Assembly (NCBI GenBank): GCA_963675655.1 | Contig: OY776489.1 | Location: forward strand, 1,550,001 to 1,614,000 | Reading direction: 5' to 3' | DNA from: CAXXOK01 sp963675655 | GTDB taxonomy: Bacteria > Bacillota > Clostridia > Christensenellales > Aristaeellaceae | Length of the DNA stretch: 64,000 nt | Shown here: one piece after another, positions 46,841-55,645 of the stretch | Layout of the letters: each line of letters opens with the position of its first letter | Numbering within the stretch: position 1 is the stretch's first letter | The notes under the pieces: model-generated | Told to the model about the DNA's origin: nothing | Databases searched by the model: none | Seen by the model: only the letters and a program-made list of their open reading frames with translations | Translations under genes and position numbers: made by a program

Positions 46841-48145
46841 ATGGCAAAGAAGAATAGCGTAACCTTGCTGGGCGCAATCGGCATTGGCATCGGGGGCATG
46901 GTGGGCGGCGGTATTTTTGCGGTGCTGGGGCTGGCGGTGTCGCTGGCCAAAGGCGGTACGCCGCTGGCTTTTGCCATCGCGGGGTCAATCGCTCTGATTA
47001 CCGCATATAGCTATGCCAAACTATCGCTTGCCTATCCCAGCAGCGGCGGCACGGTCAACTTTATTACCAAAGGCTTTGGAAAAAATGTTTTTAGCGGAGG
47101 GACAAACAACCTTCTTTGGGTTAGCTATATTGTCATGCTGTCGCTGTATGCCAGCGCCTTTGGCTCGTATGCGGTCACGCTGTTTTCCATTACCGGAAGT
47201 CTTGGGGTGGACCGGCACATCTGCGCATCCGCTATTATCATCGTGGCGACTGTCATCAACTATTACGGGGTTAAGATCGTCAGCGTAATTGAGACCTGGG
47301 CGGTCGGCATTAAAATGCTGATTCTGGTGGCCTTTGTTGCCGTGGGGATATTCGGGCTGGCGTCGTCCACCCACTTATCCCAGCTGACGGTTGCAAACTG
47401 GCCGCCCATCTGGAACCTGAGCATTGGCGGCATGGTTATTTTTGTGGCGTACGAAGGCATGGAGCTGATCGCCAATGTATCCCCCAACATTGTAAACCCG
47501 AAGCAAAACATGATGCGCGCCTACATGGTGTCCACCATCATTGTGGTGGTGCTGTATGTGGTAATCGCCGTGATTACGGTAGGCACCCTTACGTTTGAAA
47601 GTATCGGCAAGGCGGAGGATTACGTGCTGGCGGAAGCGGCCAAACCGGTGCTGGGGCAGGCGGGGTTCAACATTATCGCGATTGCGGCGCTGATTTCCAC
47701 CTTCTCCGCTATTAACGCGACGATTTACGGTGGATCAAAGGTGAATTACGAGCTGGCCGAGGACGATGAACTGCCCCACGAGTTTACGAAAATGTTTTGG
47801 AACAAGCCTATCGGGCTTGTTGTTACAACGGTGCTGACGCTGGTCATCGTCAATCTGTTTGACCTTTCCAGCATCTCCACCTCTGGCAGCGCAGGGTTTT
47901 TGCTGGTGTTTATGCTGGTGAATCTGGCGGCTTACCGAAAAAGGAAGAACATCGGCATCCGGGGCGTACCGTCTCTGGCAGGCACGGTGCTTTGCGGCAT
48001 GGCGTTTGCCGGGCTGCTCTACCAGCAATGGTCCGTTAACTTTGCCGGGGCTGTCTTCGCGCTGGGCATGATCGGGATCAGTTATTTAATTGAGTGGATC
48101 TATAAGGCAAGGGAGAAAAAGGATAAGCAGCAACAGCCGGCTTGA
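46841..48145 (+). CDS. amino acid permease, APC superfamily
   Basis: 434 residues with about 12 membrane segments. The N-terminal GIGIGGMVGGGIFAVLGLAV is the APC substrate-binding loop of TM1, and the FVAYEGMELIANVSPNIVNPKQNM segment matches TM6 and the following loop of such carriers. ATG 46841 with AAAGGAG 7 bases upstream is preferred over TTG 46838. A monocistronic unit seems likely. The substrate is unknown. Confidence 0.88.
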   Translation: MAKKNSVTLLGAIGIGIGGMVGGGIFAVLGLAVSLAKGGTPLAFAIAGSIALITAYSYAKLSLAYPSSGGTVNFITKGFGKNVFSGGTNNLLWVSYIVMLSLYASAFGSYAVTLFSITGSLGVDRHICASAIIIVATVINYYGVKIVSVIETWAVGIKMLILVAFVAVGIFGLASSTHLSQLTVANWPPIWNLSIGGMVIFVAYEGMELIANVSPNIVNPKQNMMRAYMVSTIIVVVLYVVIAVITVGTLTFESIGKAEDYVLAEAAKPVLGQAGFNIIAIAALISTFSAINATIYGGSKVNYELAEDDELPHEFTKMFWNKPIGLVVTTVLTLVIVNLFDLSSISTSGSAGFLLVFMLVNLAAYRKRKNIGIRGVPSLAGTVLCGMAFAGLLYQQWSVNFAGAVFALGMIGISYLIEWIYKAREKKDKQQQPA

Positions 48146-48294
48146 TTGTGGGAAAAGGTTTCAGGCGTTTGCGGGAATGGGTATGTTTGCTTTAAGGCGT
48201 ATGCCTGTTTACCCTATCCGGCTGCTGCTGCGCATGCTGCGGCAATAACGCTTAAACACCCCGTTTGCAACCTCACAGTCAGGAGGCTGTTACC

Positions 48295-49074
48295 ATGGAA
48301 CGTATGCCGCTGTTGTTTATCGGGCATGGTTCGCCTATGAATGCTATTGCGGAAAATGAATTTTCCGCGGCATGGGAAAGGCTGGGTCAAAAGCTGCCCA
48401 AGCCAAAGGCGATACTGTCCGTATCCGCCCACTGGTTTACGCGGGGCACGCTGGTTTCGGATGCGCCCAAACCACGGATGATCTACGATATGTATGGCTT
48501 CCCGGAGGCGCTGTACAAGGTGGATTATCCTGCGCCCGGCGACCCGGAAACCGCGAGGGAAACGGTGGAGCTGCTGGGCGGCAGGGCAAGCATAGACACC
48601 TCCTGGGGGCTGGACCACGGCACGTGGTCGGTGCTGAAATGGCTGTACCCCAAAGCGGATATTCCCGTTTTTCAGTTGAGCGTAGACGCAAACGCATCCC
48701 CGGACGAGCATTTTTTGCTGGGGCAGAAAATCAAAGCGCTCCGCGAGCAGGGCGTGCTGATTTTTGCCAGCGGGAATGTGGTGCACAATCTAGGCAGGGT
48801 TAACTGGCATATGGAAGGCGGCTATCCGTGGGCGGATGCGTTTGACGACTATATTCATAAGAACATTCTCAAGCGGAAATACGAGAATGTGATGCACTAT
48901 AAAAACGCGGGCGAATCGGCGCAATCTGCGTTTATAACGCTGGATCATTTTGCGCCTTTGCTGTATGTGTTGGGCGCGGCCGATGAAAACGACCGTATTA
49001 CGACGTTCAACGAAAAATGCGTGTTGGGCTCGCTTTCGATGACCAGTTACCTGTTTACCGAAAGCAACGCCTGA
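48295..49074 (+). CDS. DODA-type (LigB-like) extradiol dioxygenase family protein
   Basis: 259 residues of the class III extradiol dioxygenase family (YgiD/DODA). Metal-binding histidines are in IGHGSP, SAHWFT and the GLDHGTWSVLKWL segment, and late conserved residues in NVVHNLG. The plant/bacterial founder cleaves DOPA; in anaerobes the role is unclear. The start at 48295 is set by AGGAGGCTGTTACC. It precedes a pirin gene by 31 bases, so the two are probably co-transcribed. Confidence 0.85.
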   Translation: MERMPLLFIGHGSPMNAIAENEFSAAWERLGQKLPKPKAILSVSAHWFTRGTLVSDAPKPRMIYDMYGFPEALYKVDYPAPGDPETARETVELLGGRASIDTSWGLDHGTWSVLKWLYPKADIPVFQLSVDANASPDEHFLLGQKIKALREQGVLIFASGNVVHNLGRVNWHMEGGYPWADAFDDYIHKNILKRKYENVMHYKNAGESAQSAFITLDHFAPLLYVLGAADENDRITTFNEKCVLGSLSMTSYLFTESNA

Positions 49075-49105
49075 CTGTGCTATTGCGATCAAGGAGGGTT
49101 TACCC

Positions 49106-49939
49106 ATGAAAAAACGTGAAGTGATAAAAATCGTGCGCGGCATGCGGGCTGTAGACGGCGCTGGCGTCCGGCTGGTACGGGTGCTGGGGCATAAAGATGT
49201 GATTGATTTTGACCCCTTCCTGATGCTGGATTCCTTTGATTCGACCGACCCGTCGGATTATATTGCCGGTTTTCCCATGCACCCGCATAGGGGCATAGAA
49301 ACGATCACCTATTTATTGTCAGGCAAAATAGAGCATGAGGATAGCTTGGGCAACAAAGGTACGATCAACGCCGGGGAAAGCCAGTGGATGACCGCGGGCA
49401 GCGGCATCCTGCATCAGGAAATGCCAAAACCTGCGGACAGGATGCTGGGCTTTCAGCTTTGGCTCAATTTGCCCAGAGACGAGAAGATGACCGAACCCAC
49501 CTACATGAGCATTACGCAGGACGGGATTGCGCAAGTCACGACCGACTCGGCTGTGATCAAGGTGCTTTCCGGCCAATTCGGCGAGGCGAAAGGCGTAACG
49601 CCGCACCATATTCCCGCGTCCATTTTCGACATTCAGCTTTCCAAAGGGGGCGAGGTGCAACTGCCCACCCCGCCGGAGGAAACCGTGTTTGTTTTCCTGA
49701 TTGAAGGGGGAGCCGTCGTTGGCGGCCAGGAGATTGACGAAAAATCCGCCGTGCTGTTTGGCAATGGCGATTCTATTACCGTAGCGGCGCAGCCGGAGCG
49801 GGATTTGCGGTTTATCTTCTTCTCTGGAAAAGCGCTGCACGAGCCGATCGCTTGGGGCGGCCCGATTGTGATGAACACAAACGAGGAATTGGAGCTTGCC
49901 TTTGCCGAGCTGCGCAGGGGTACGTTTAGTAAGCGCTGA
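49106..49939 (+). CDS. pirin family protein
   Basis: 277 residues, double cupin. The N-terminal metal site of pirins is present: FPMHPHRGIETITYLLSG with later H in SGILHQEMP and an E in the same cupin. Bacterial pirins act as quercetinase-like dioxygenases or regulators. It follows the DODA gene with AAGGAGGGTTTACCC before the ATG and shares its orientation with the GFA gene, forming a small redox/detoxification cluster. Confidence 0.88.
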   Translation: MKKREVIKIVRGMRAVDGAGVRLVRVLGHKDVIDFDPFLMLDSFDSTDPSDYIAGFPMHPHRGIETITYLLSGKIEHEDSLGNKGTINAGESQWMTAGSGILHQEMPKPADRMLGFQLWLNLPRDEKMTEPTYMSITQDGIAQVTTDSAVIKVLSGQFGEAKGVTPHHIPASIFDIQLSKGGEVQLPTPPEETVFVFLIEGGAVVGGQEIDEKSAVLFGNGDSITVAAQPERDLRFIFFSGKALHEPIAWGGPIVMNTNEELELAFAELRRGTFSKR

Positions 49940-50083
49940 ACCCGCCCGCTGCGGGAATACAATCCGGCGATACCGGGCGACAGGGGCGAGCGGCGCGAAA
50001 GGCGAGCTGTTGCACCTGCCCCTATCCATTCTTCTGCGCTTCAAACACCCGAAAAAACAAACAGATGAAAAAGGAGTTTTATT

Positions 50084-50488
50084 GTGCTGTATCAAGGCTC
50101 GTGCCTTTGTGGCGATGTTACATTTACAGTGGAGGGAGACTTTGAAAATTTCTATCTTTGCCATTGCGAGCGATGCCGTAAGGATACAGGCTCTGCCCAT
50201 GCGGCCAATCTGTTTTCGACTACGGCTGCGCTCACATGGCTGACGGGCGAAGAGAATGTGAGAACGTATAACCATCTTTCGGAGGGTCATATAAAAAGCT
50301 TTTGTGGCCGTTGCGGCTCGGCACTGCCGAATTTGCAAATGGAGGGAAAACTGCTGGTGGTGCCCGCAGGTTGTTTGGATAGCGATGTCCCCCTGAGACC
50401 ACAAGGCCACATCTACTGCGCTCACAAGGCGAACTGGGACCGGGATTTAGCCGGTCTGCCCGCGTATGAAGAGTTGCCGGACGCATAA
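50084..50488 (+). CDS. GFA-family (CENP-V fold) zinc protein
   Basis: 134 residues, the intact paralogue of the truncated gene at 3339. Zinc ligands are in SCLCGDV, CHCERC and CGRCGSALP. The family includes glutathione-dependent formaldehyde-activating enzymes, but most members are uncharacterised. A GTG start at 50084 is supported by AAAAAGGAGTTTTATT. The C-terminal HKANWDRDLAGLPAYEELPD is typical of GFA proteins and is exactly what the other copy has lost. Confidence 0.85.
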   Translation: MLYQGSCLCGDVTFTVEGDFENFYLCHCERCRKDTGSAHAANLFSTTAALTWLTGEENVRTYNHLSEGHIKSFCGRCGSALPNLQMEGKLLVVPAGCLDSDVPLRPQGHIYCAHKANWDRDLAGLPAYEELPDA

Positions 50489-50538
50489 GCAGGCAGATGT
50501 ATAAAAACAACCCTAAGGTGAAAACGGCATCAATAACA

Positions 50539-50567
50539 CGCCCAGACCTTGTAATAGGTTCTGGGCG
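50539..50567 (+). terminator. terminator after the GFA gene
   Basis: CGCCCAGACCT pairs with AGGTTCTGGGCG (one bulge) and is followed by CTTTTG. It ends the DODA-pirin-GFA unit. Confidence 0.7.
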
Positions 50568-50662
50568 CTTTTGCGTACACCCGGCAGGAAAGCGCTGCTT
50601 GCCAGGAGCGTCGCGCCGCAGTATGATCTAAGGGAAAATTTAACGATACACAGGTGATAGTC

Positions 50663-51313
50663 ATGTTGGAGAAAATGGAAGACTTTTTTCATAACCGTCT
50701 GGACGGTTATGATGAACATATGCTGACCTGTATTGACGCCGCGCAAGCGTTTTACGCCTATACCGCCGACCAACTGCCCCAAGAGAAAGCGGCATGTGTA
50801 TTGGATCTGGGGTGTGGTACGGGGCTGGAGCTGGAACAATACTTTTTGCGGAATGCCACTGCGAACGTAACGGGTATCGACCTGACACCCGGAATGCTAA
50901 ACGCGCTGAAGGAAAAGTTTCCCAAGCAGGCGATTACGCTGGTGCAGGGCTCGTATTTTACGGTTCCCTTCGGCGCGGAAGCGTTTGACGCTGCTGTGTC
51001 GGTGGAATCGCTGCACCATTTTACAAAAGAGGAGAAAATACCGCTGTATGCCAAGCTGCAAAAGGCGTTGCGTAAGCACGGATACTTCATCCTGACGGAC
51101 TATTTTGCGCTGTCTGATGAGCAAGAACAGCAGTGCAGGCAGGAGCTTATGCGCCTGAAAGCGGAACAGGGCATTATGAATGATGCGTTTTATCACTACG
51201 ATACGCCTTTAACGGTGCAGCACGAAAAAGAAGCGCTGATGGCTGCCGGGTTTACTTGCGTGGAAGTACTGCAAAGCTGGGGCGCAACCGCTGCGCTGAA
51301 AGCAAGCAAATGA
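50663..51313 (+). CDS. class I SAM-dependent methyltransferase
   Basis: 216 residues with the Rossmann SAM site VLDLGCGTGLELE (motif I), GIDLTPGMLNAL (motif II) and the FDAAVSVESLHHF segment (motif IV). ATG 50663 is chosen for AGGTGAT at a good distance; a GTG at 50654 is possible. It stands alone between two terminators. The substrate is unknown; small-molecule methylation is usual for this type. Confidence 0.85.
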   Translation: MLEKMEDFFHNRLDGYDEHMLTCIDAAQAFYAYTADQLPQEKAACVLDLGCGTGLELEQYFLRNATANVTGIDLTPGMLNALKEKFPKQAITLVQGSYFTVPFGAEAFDAAVSVESLHHFTKEEKIPLYAKLQKALRKHGYFILTDYFALSDEQEQQCRQELMRLKAEQGIMNDAFYHYDTPLTVQHEKEALMAAGFTCVEVLQSWGATAALKASK

Positions 51314-51812
51314 CTGCCCTTTCGCTTCCGGCGGGTAGGTGGTAACGAAAGGTGAATTTGCCAATCGCCCTGTTTTTGCGCGAGTGCGGCGGCGTACATT
51401 CAATAAAAAGGTTGAAAGGGAAAAGCTCACGCAAGGGAATGCCTGCTATAACCTACGGGGCTTTTTATTATGGCATGAACAATATGCTATCACGCAAACA
51501 CCCCTTGAAACGAATCGTTTCAAGGGGTGTTTGCGATGCTTCACTTTACACGGCGACATTCGTTTGATCCGGCTATTGCAGCTTTCAGGGCTATTATTAT
51601 GCCTGTATAAACGCACTTCCAACAATGGCCGCTTCATCAACCGACGAAGTAACCATCCCTCAAACGTATAAAACTAAAAACTCTCCGCATATCCCTTGTA
51701 TAAGGCATCTCAAAAAGCGTATACTATACCCATCGGAGTATTACTGTCCGCCAGCCAGAGGGGGTCTCCTTCGGTGACCGGGGTATACAATATAATAAAC
51801 GGAGGTTGACCC
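51314..51812. other. intergenic leader upstream of tryptophanase
   Basis: About 500 bases. It holds the 43-base perfect hairpin at 51493-51535 and, nearer tnaA, an imperfect stem GGTCTCC-ttc-GGTGACC at about 51763. I looked for a TnaC-like leader peptide with Trp before tnaA and did not find a convincing one. The ribosome site AACGGAGGTTGACCC precedes the ATG. Confidence 0.45.
51493..51535. terminator. perfect 20-bp hairpin with 3-base loop
   Basis: The arm from 51493 to 51512 (starts CGCAAACACC) and the arm from 51516 to 51535 are exact complements around AAT. Arms end in AAAC/GTTT-like bases rather than a long T-run. It is probably a terminator or a mRNA-stabilising stem between the methyltransferase and tnaA. 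Confidence 0.6.
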
Positions 51813-53213
51813 ATGGCAACGTATATTCCCGAACCCTTTAAGATCAAAATGGTGGAACCCCTGAAAACGACGACCCGCAAGCAGCGGGAGCAGTACCTGA
51901 AGGCGGCAAATTATAACGAGTTTGCACTCAAAAGCGACGATGTGTACATCGACATGCTTACCGACAGCGGCACAGGCGCGATGAGCGACAGCCAATGGGC
52001 CGCAATCATGAAAGGTGACGAGGCTTACGCGGGTTGCCGCGGTTACTTCGCCCTGCTGGAAGCGGTCAAGGATATTTTCGGCTACCGCTTCGCCCAGCCG
52101 GTGCATCAGGGGCGCGCGGCAGAAAAGGTGCTGATGCCGTGCCTGCTGCAAAAAGGCCAGTACAGCATCGCCAATATGCACTTTGATACGACCCGCGGCC
52201 ACGTGGGGTTGACCGGGAGCACGCCCATCGACTGCGTGGTGAAAGAAGCGGCCGACACGGAAAATTATGCGCCCTTCAAGGGCAATATGGATGTGGAGCG
52301 GCTGGAAAGCCTGATACAGGAAAAAGGCCGCGAAAACATTGGGATGATCATTATGACCATCACCAACAATTCCGCGGGCGGGCAGCCTGTATCCATGCAG
52401 AACATCCGCATCACCAGCAGCATCGCGAAAAAGTACGGCATTCCTTTTGTGATCGATGCGGCGCGCTTTGCGGAGAATGCTTATTTCATCAAGACCCGCG
52501 AGGAGGGTTATGCCGACCGCTCCATGATCGATATTACCCGTGAGGCGTTCGGCTATGCGGACGCGTTTACGATGAGCGCTAAAAAGGACGCAATCGTCAA
52601 CATGGGCGGGATGATCGGTATTAAAGAGGATGAGGAGCTGTACGAGAAGGTTAAAAGCCTGACGGTTCCCTTCGAAGGCTTTGTTACCTACGGCGGTCTG
52701 GCCGGCAGGGATTTGGAGGCCATGGCAGTCGGCCTGTACGAAGGGCTGGACTACCATTACCTGCGCTACCGCATCGGGCAGGTGCAATACCTGGGCGAGC
52801 TGCTGCGGGAAAACAATGTACCGTTTCAGTATCCCACGGGCGGCCACGCGATTTTTCTGGATGCAAGGCGCATCCTGCCGCACATTCCCTATTACGAATA
52901 TCCGGCGCAGGCACTGGCGCTGGAGCTGTATTTAGAGGGCGGGGTCCGTTGCTGCGATGTGGGCAGCTATATGCTGGATCCCGACCCCGAAACAGGCGTG
53001 CAGCCGCAGGCGGAAATGGAGTTTACCCGCCTTTGCATTCCCCGCCGGGTGCTGACGCAGGCGCATCTGGACGTGGTGGCCGAGACGATTATCCATACGA
53101 TGCAAAACGCGCAGAAAGTACAGGGCTATCGCATTGTGTGGCAACCCAAGGTGCTGCGCCACTTTACAGCCAAGCTGGAACCCATCGTGGGAGAAACCTG
53201 TAAAGTGGGGTAA
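51813..53213 (+). CDS. tnaA: tryptophanase (tryptophan indole-lyase)
   Basis: 466 residues, PLP-dependent beta-eliminating lyase. The PLP lysine is K258 in MSAKKDA; D215 (VIDAARFAENAYF) contacts the ring nitrogen. At the position of the substrate-selecting arginine of tyrosine phenol-lyases (SMERG) this protein has CCDVG with Val, like the Ile of tryptophanases, and FDTTRGH plus PHIPYYEYPAQALA also follow TnaA. So it should convert tryptophan to indole, pyruvate and ammonia. No tnaB permease follows; the APC permease at 46.8 kb could supply substrate. A strong terminator follows. Confidence 0.82.
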   Translation: MATYIPEPFKIKMVEPLKTTTRKQREQYLKAANYNEFALKSDDVYIDMLTDSGTGAMSDSQWAAIMKGDEAYAGCRGYFALLEAVKDIFGYRFAQPVHQGRAAEKVLMPCLLQKGQYSIANMHFDTTRGHVGLTGSTPIDCVVKEAADTENYAPFKGNMDVERLESLIQEKGRENIGMIIMTITNNSAGGQPVSMQNIRITSSIAKKYGIPFVIDAARFAENAYFIKTREEGYADRSMIDITREAFGYADAFTMSAKKDAIVNMGGMIGIKEDEELYEKVKSLTVPFEGFVTYGGLAGRDLEAMAVGLYEGLDYHYLRYRIGQVQYLGELLRENNVPFQYPTGGHAIFLDARRILPHIPYYEYPAQALALELYLEGGVRCCDVGSYMLDPDPETGVQPQAEMEFTRLCIPRRVLTQAHLDVVAETIIHTMQNAQKVQGYRIVWQPKVLRHFTAKLEPIVGETCKVG

Positions 53214-53239
53214 CCGGTAAACGGAAAGAATTATGATAA

Positions 53240-53270
53240 GCCCGGCGTTACGACGAAAGTAGCGCCGGGC
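53240..53270 (+). terminator. terminator of tnaA
   Basis: GCCCGGCG and its complement flank a 15-base loop and are followed by GCTTTTTATA. Confidence 0.85.
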
Positions 53271-53298
53271 GCTTTTTATATTGCGGGGCAAACACACA

Positions 53299-53329
53299 GG
53301 GAGCCGCCCAAACCAGCCGGGCGGCTCCC
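53299..53329 (-). terminator. terminator of the ArsR operon
   Basis: GGGAGCCGCCC and its exact complement with a 9-base loop, 30 bases after the minus-strand thioredoxin gene; the T-tract is weak (TGTGTGTTTG). Confidence 0.7.
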
Positions 53330-53358
53330 TGTTTATGTAGGCTTCCGGGCAAAAGGGC

Positions 53359-53709
53359 TTATCCGCGCACCTTTTGCAGCAAAGCCACAACCTCTTCCTG
53401 TTTCAGCACTTTGCCGAAGGAGACGACTTTTCCATCCACCACAAGCGCGGGGGTGGACATAACGCCATAAGCGGCAATATCCGCATAATCGGTTACGTGC
53501 TCGATGGTCGTATCCATACCCAGCTGGGTCAGCGCGGCGACAGTAGCGGCTTCCAGCGCGTTGCACTTGGCGCAGCCGCCGCCAAGCACCTTCACGGATT
53601 GGTCAGCCGCTTTGGGCTGCGTATCCTGCGGTGCGTTCGGGGTGCAGCCGCCGCCACAGCAGCAGCAGGCCTTTTCTTCTGTGGGTTTCTTTTTTCCGAA
53701 TAATGCCAT
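53359..53709 (-). CDS. Cys-rich small thioredoxin-fold protein
   Basis: 116 residues. The C-terminal 76 residues are a thioredoxin-like redox domain of the 'redox-active disulfide protein 2' type, with CxxC at C46/C49 (LGGGCAKCNALE) and MSTPALVVDGKVV. The N-terminus adds a metal-binding-like cluster, C15-C18 and C22 (ACCCCGGGC). Such proteins accompany ArsP-type permeases in metal(loid) operons, where they may deliver electrons or bound metal. It is the last gene of the ArsR operon, after a gap of about 180 bases, so it may also have its own promoter. Confidence 0.82.
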   Translation of the reverse strand: MALFGKKKPTEEKACCCCGGGCTPNAPQDTQPKAADQSVKVLGGGCAKCNALEAATVAALTQLGMDTTIEHVTDYADIAAYGVMSTPALVVDGKVVSFGKVLKQEEVVALLQKVRG

Positions 53710-53886
53710 AATCGTTTCCTCCTGATTTGTACATTCGTTTTATGGTAACAATGCCATACAGATGGCTTTGTTAACAGGTGAGTGGGGGTTTTTAGCAGCC
53801 GCACGCCGCAGCGGCGGCGGGTAAAGGGGGGGATTGCCGCCGCCCGGAGCTTGCTTTGGGCAGCCTGCGCGGCAACAACGACGTTC

Positions 53887-55080
53887 TTATAAGTTCCCGA
53901 TCTCCTCTTTTTTCTCATTCGGTTCCACCACATGGTCGCGGATGAGCAGGAAGCTCAAAAGCAAGGTGGCGACCAGCGCGATACCGTAAATGAGAAACAG
54001 ATTATTGATCGACAGGGCGGTAATCAGCTTGCCGCCGATGGCCGTACCTACGCCGCCGCCGCCCATAAAGCAGAAGGCAACCAGCGACATGGCCGCACCG
54101 CGCGCCTTTTGCGCAAACTCGGTTGCCCGCGTAAGCAGGGTAGAATGGGTGAAGATGAAGCCAAGGCCAAGCAGGGCGACGCCGGGAATTAGCAGCCAAA
54201 GAGTGCCGCCGAAGAAATAGATGAGGATGTCGGCCAGCGCAGCGAGGCTAAGGCCGATGCTGAGGATTCTCCGCGCGCCGATTTTCTGCGCGATCTTTCC
54301 GCTCAGCCGCCCGCCGATCACCGTCATAATGCCAAAGGCGGTCATGATCAGTCCGATATAGAAGTAGTTAAAGCCGTATGTCTGGGAGATATACGCGCCG
54401 GTGTAGGAAAAACTGCCGACAATCAGCAGCCCTTCCAGCAGCACAATGATGTAGGTAAACAGGCTTTTGGAGGTGCTAAGCAGTTTGATGTAGGGCATAA
54501 AGATTTTGCTGTCCGGGTGTTTTTCCGATGGCAGCGACTTGTAATTCTTCATCAGCAAAAAGGTGGGGATGAGGGCGAACACCGCATAGATGCCAAACAC
54601 GCCGCGCCAGTTTAAAAAGTAGGCGATCGTGCCGCCGATGGCCATGCTCAGCCCCTGCCCCAGAAAGGAAATGCCCATAAAGGTGCCGATTGCGCCCTGA
54701 CGCTCTTTGATGGGGAATACATCGCCGATCAACGCAAGGGAAATGGGCATTACGGACGCGGCAAAAATACCGGTAAGTGCGCGGAAAATAGACAGGTTTG
54801 CAAGGCTGGAACCCAGCGCGCACAGGCCGGTGGCAACGGTAAACGCGGCCACGGAAAAGGTGATAACCTGTTTTTTGCCAAAACGGTCCGCCAGCGGGCC
54901 GAATACGATTTGGAAAAAGCCGAAGGGAATCATGTACGCGGTTATGAGCAGCCCGGCCTGCGCAATATCAATGTTCAAATTCTGCGCAATGGCAGGCAGT
55001 ATGGGGGAGATGACCCAGTTGTCCGCCATGACGATGAAACCCGCAAGCCCCAATAGCATAACTACTTTATTCTTGTTCAT
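53887..55080 (-). CDS. MFS exporter
   Basis: About 397 residues with 12 membrane segments. The loop 2-3 motif GPLADRFGKKQV and the repeated half motif GRLSGKIAQKIGARR are classical for drug:H+ antiporter-like MFS carriers. ATG 55080 has GCGAGGC upstream; ATG 55098 is an alternative. It starts within 25 bases of the upstream permease, hence part of the ArsR operon. It may export a metal(loid) conjugate or organoarsenical-like compound; that is inference from context. Confidence 0.85.
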   Translation of the reverse strand: MNKNKVVMLLGLAGFIVMADNWVISPILPAIAQNLNIDIAQAGLLITAYMIPFGFFQIVFGPLADRFGKKQVITFSVAAFTVATGLCALGSSLANLSIFRALTGIFAASVMPISLALIGDVFPIKERQGAIGTFMGISFLGQGLSMAIGGTIAYFLNWRGVFGIYAVFALIPTFLLMKNYKSLPSEKHPDSKIFMPYIKLLSTSKSLFTYIIVLLEGLLIVGSFSYTGAYISQTYGFNYFYIGLIMTAFGIMTVIGGRLSGKIAQKIGARRILSIGLSLAALADILIYFFGGTLWLLIPGVALLGLGFIFTHSTLLTRATEFAQKARGAAMSLVAFCFMGGGGVGTAIGGKLITALSINNLFLIYGIALVATLLLSFLLIRDHVVEPNEKKEEIGNL

Positions 55081-55103
55081 CCATGGATTGCCTCGCATTC
55101 TTG

Positions 55104-55643
55104 TTATTTGCCGACGCTTTCGGCAGCTTTTATAATGGTTTCCTGTTCTTGTTTGGTTAAGAGTTTGGTTAAAAGATACGCGATGATGATAATGCCGGGA
55201 ATGTCCACCAGCAGCCGCGTAAGGGCGAACCTTGCGCCCAGCGACGCCATTTCAAACAGGAACATCGGTATTTTTGTGGTCGACCATGCGCCGATGAAGA
55301 TGAGCACATTGCTAAACTTCGCGCCTTTTTTCATCAATACCGCCGCGACGGGGAAAGCGCCGTACAGCGGGCCTGCGGCGGCCGAGCCGATGAGAATGGC
55401 CAGCAGTATGCCCTTGACCCCGGACCCTTCGCCCATGTATTTCACCATGGTTTCGCGGGGCATCCACACATCCAACAGCCCCAGCAGGATAAAGATGGGC
55501 GGAATCACCAGCAGCATTTCCTTTACTTGAAACGCAGTCATTTGCACGGCCTTCACGCCGAGTTGATGGTTGAAGATCACCAATACCCCGATGGCAGCCG
55601 CGAGGATGAGAAACGCGCGGTATTTCTTTACAATTGCTTTCAT
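55104..55643 (-). CDS. half-size permease, PF03773-like, second half
   Basis: 179 residues, about five membrane segments. The segment SAAAGPLYGAFPVAAVLMKKGA and IFIGAWSTTKIPMFLFE matches one repeat of the predicted-permease/ArsP superfamily. It starts 2 bases after its sister half ends, so the two are translated together and probably form one heterodimeric channel equivalent to a full-length permease. Confidence 0.78.
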   Translation of the reverse strand: MKAIVKKYRAFLILAAAIGVLVIFNHQLGVKAVQMTAFQVKEMLLVIPPIFILLGLLDVWMPRETMVKYMGEGSGVKGILLAILIGSAAAGPLYGAFPVAAVLMKKGAKFSNVLIFIGAWSTTKIPMFLFEMASLGARFALTRLLVDIPGIIIIAYLLTKLLTKQEQETIIKAAESVGK

Positions 55644-55645
55644 GG

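Noticed and set aside
51700..51812. TnaC-type leader peptide or T-box before tnaA
   Set aside because: I found no short Trp-containing ORF with a ribosome site and no T-box core motif.
51741..52883. 380-codon open frame antisense to tnaA
   Set aside because: It mirrors the codon bias of tnaA, has no ribosome site and no recognisable protein.
51813..53213. Tyrosine phenol-lyase as the identity of the lyase
   Set aside because: The arginine that selects tyrosine in phenol-lyases is Val here, and several segments follow tryptophanase; some doubt remains without an alignment.
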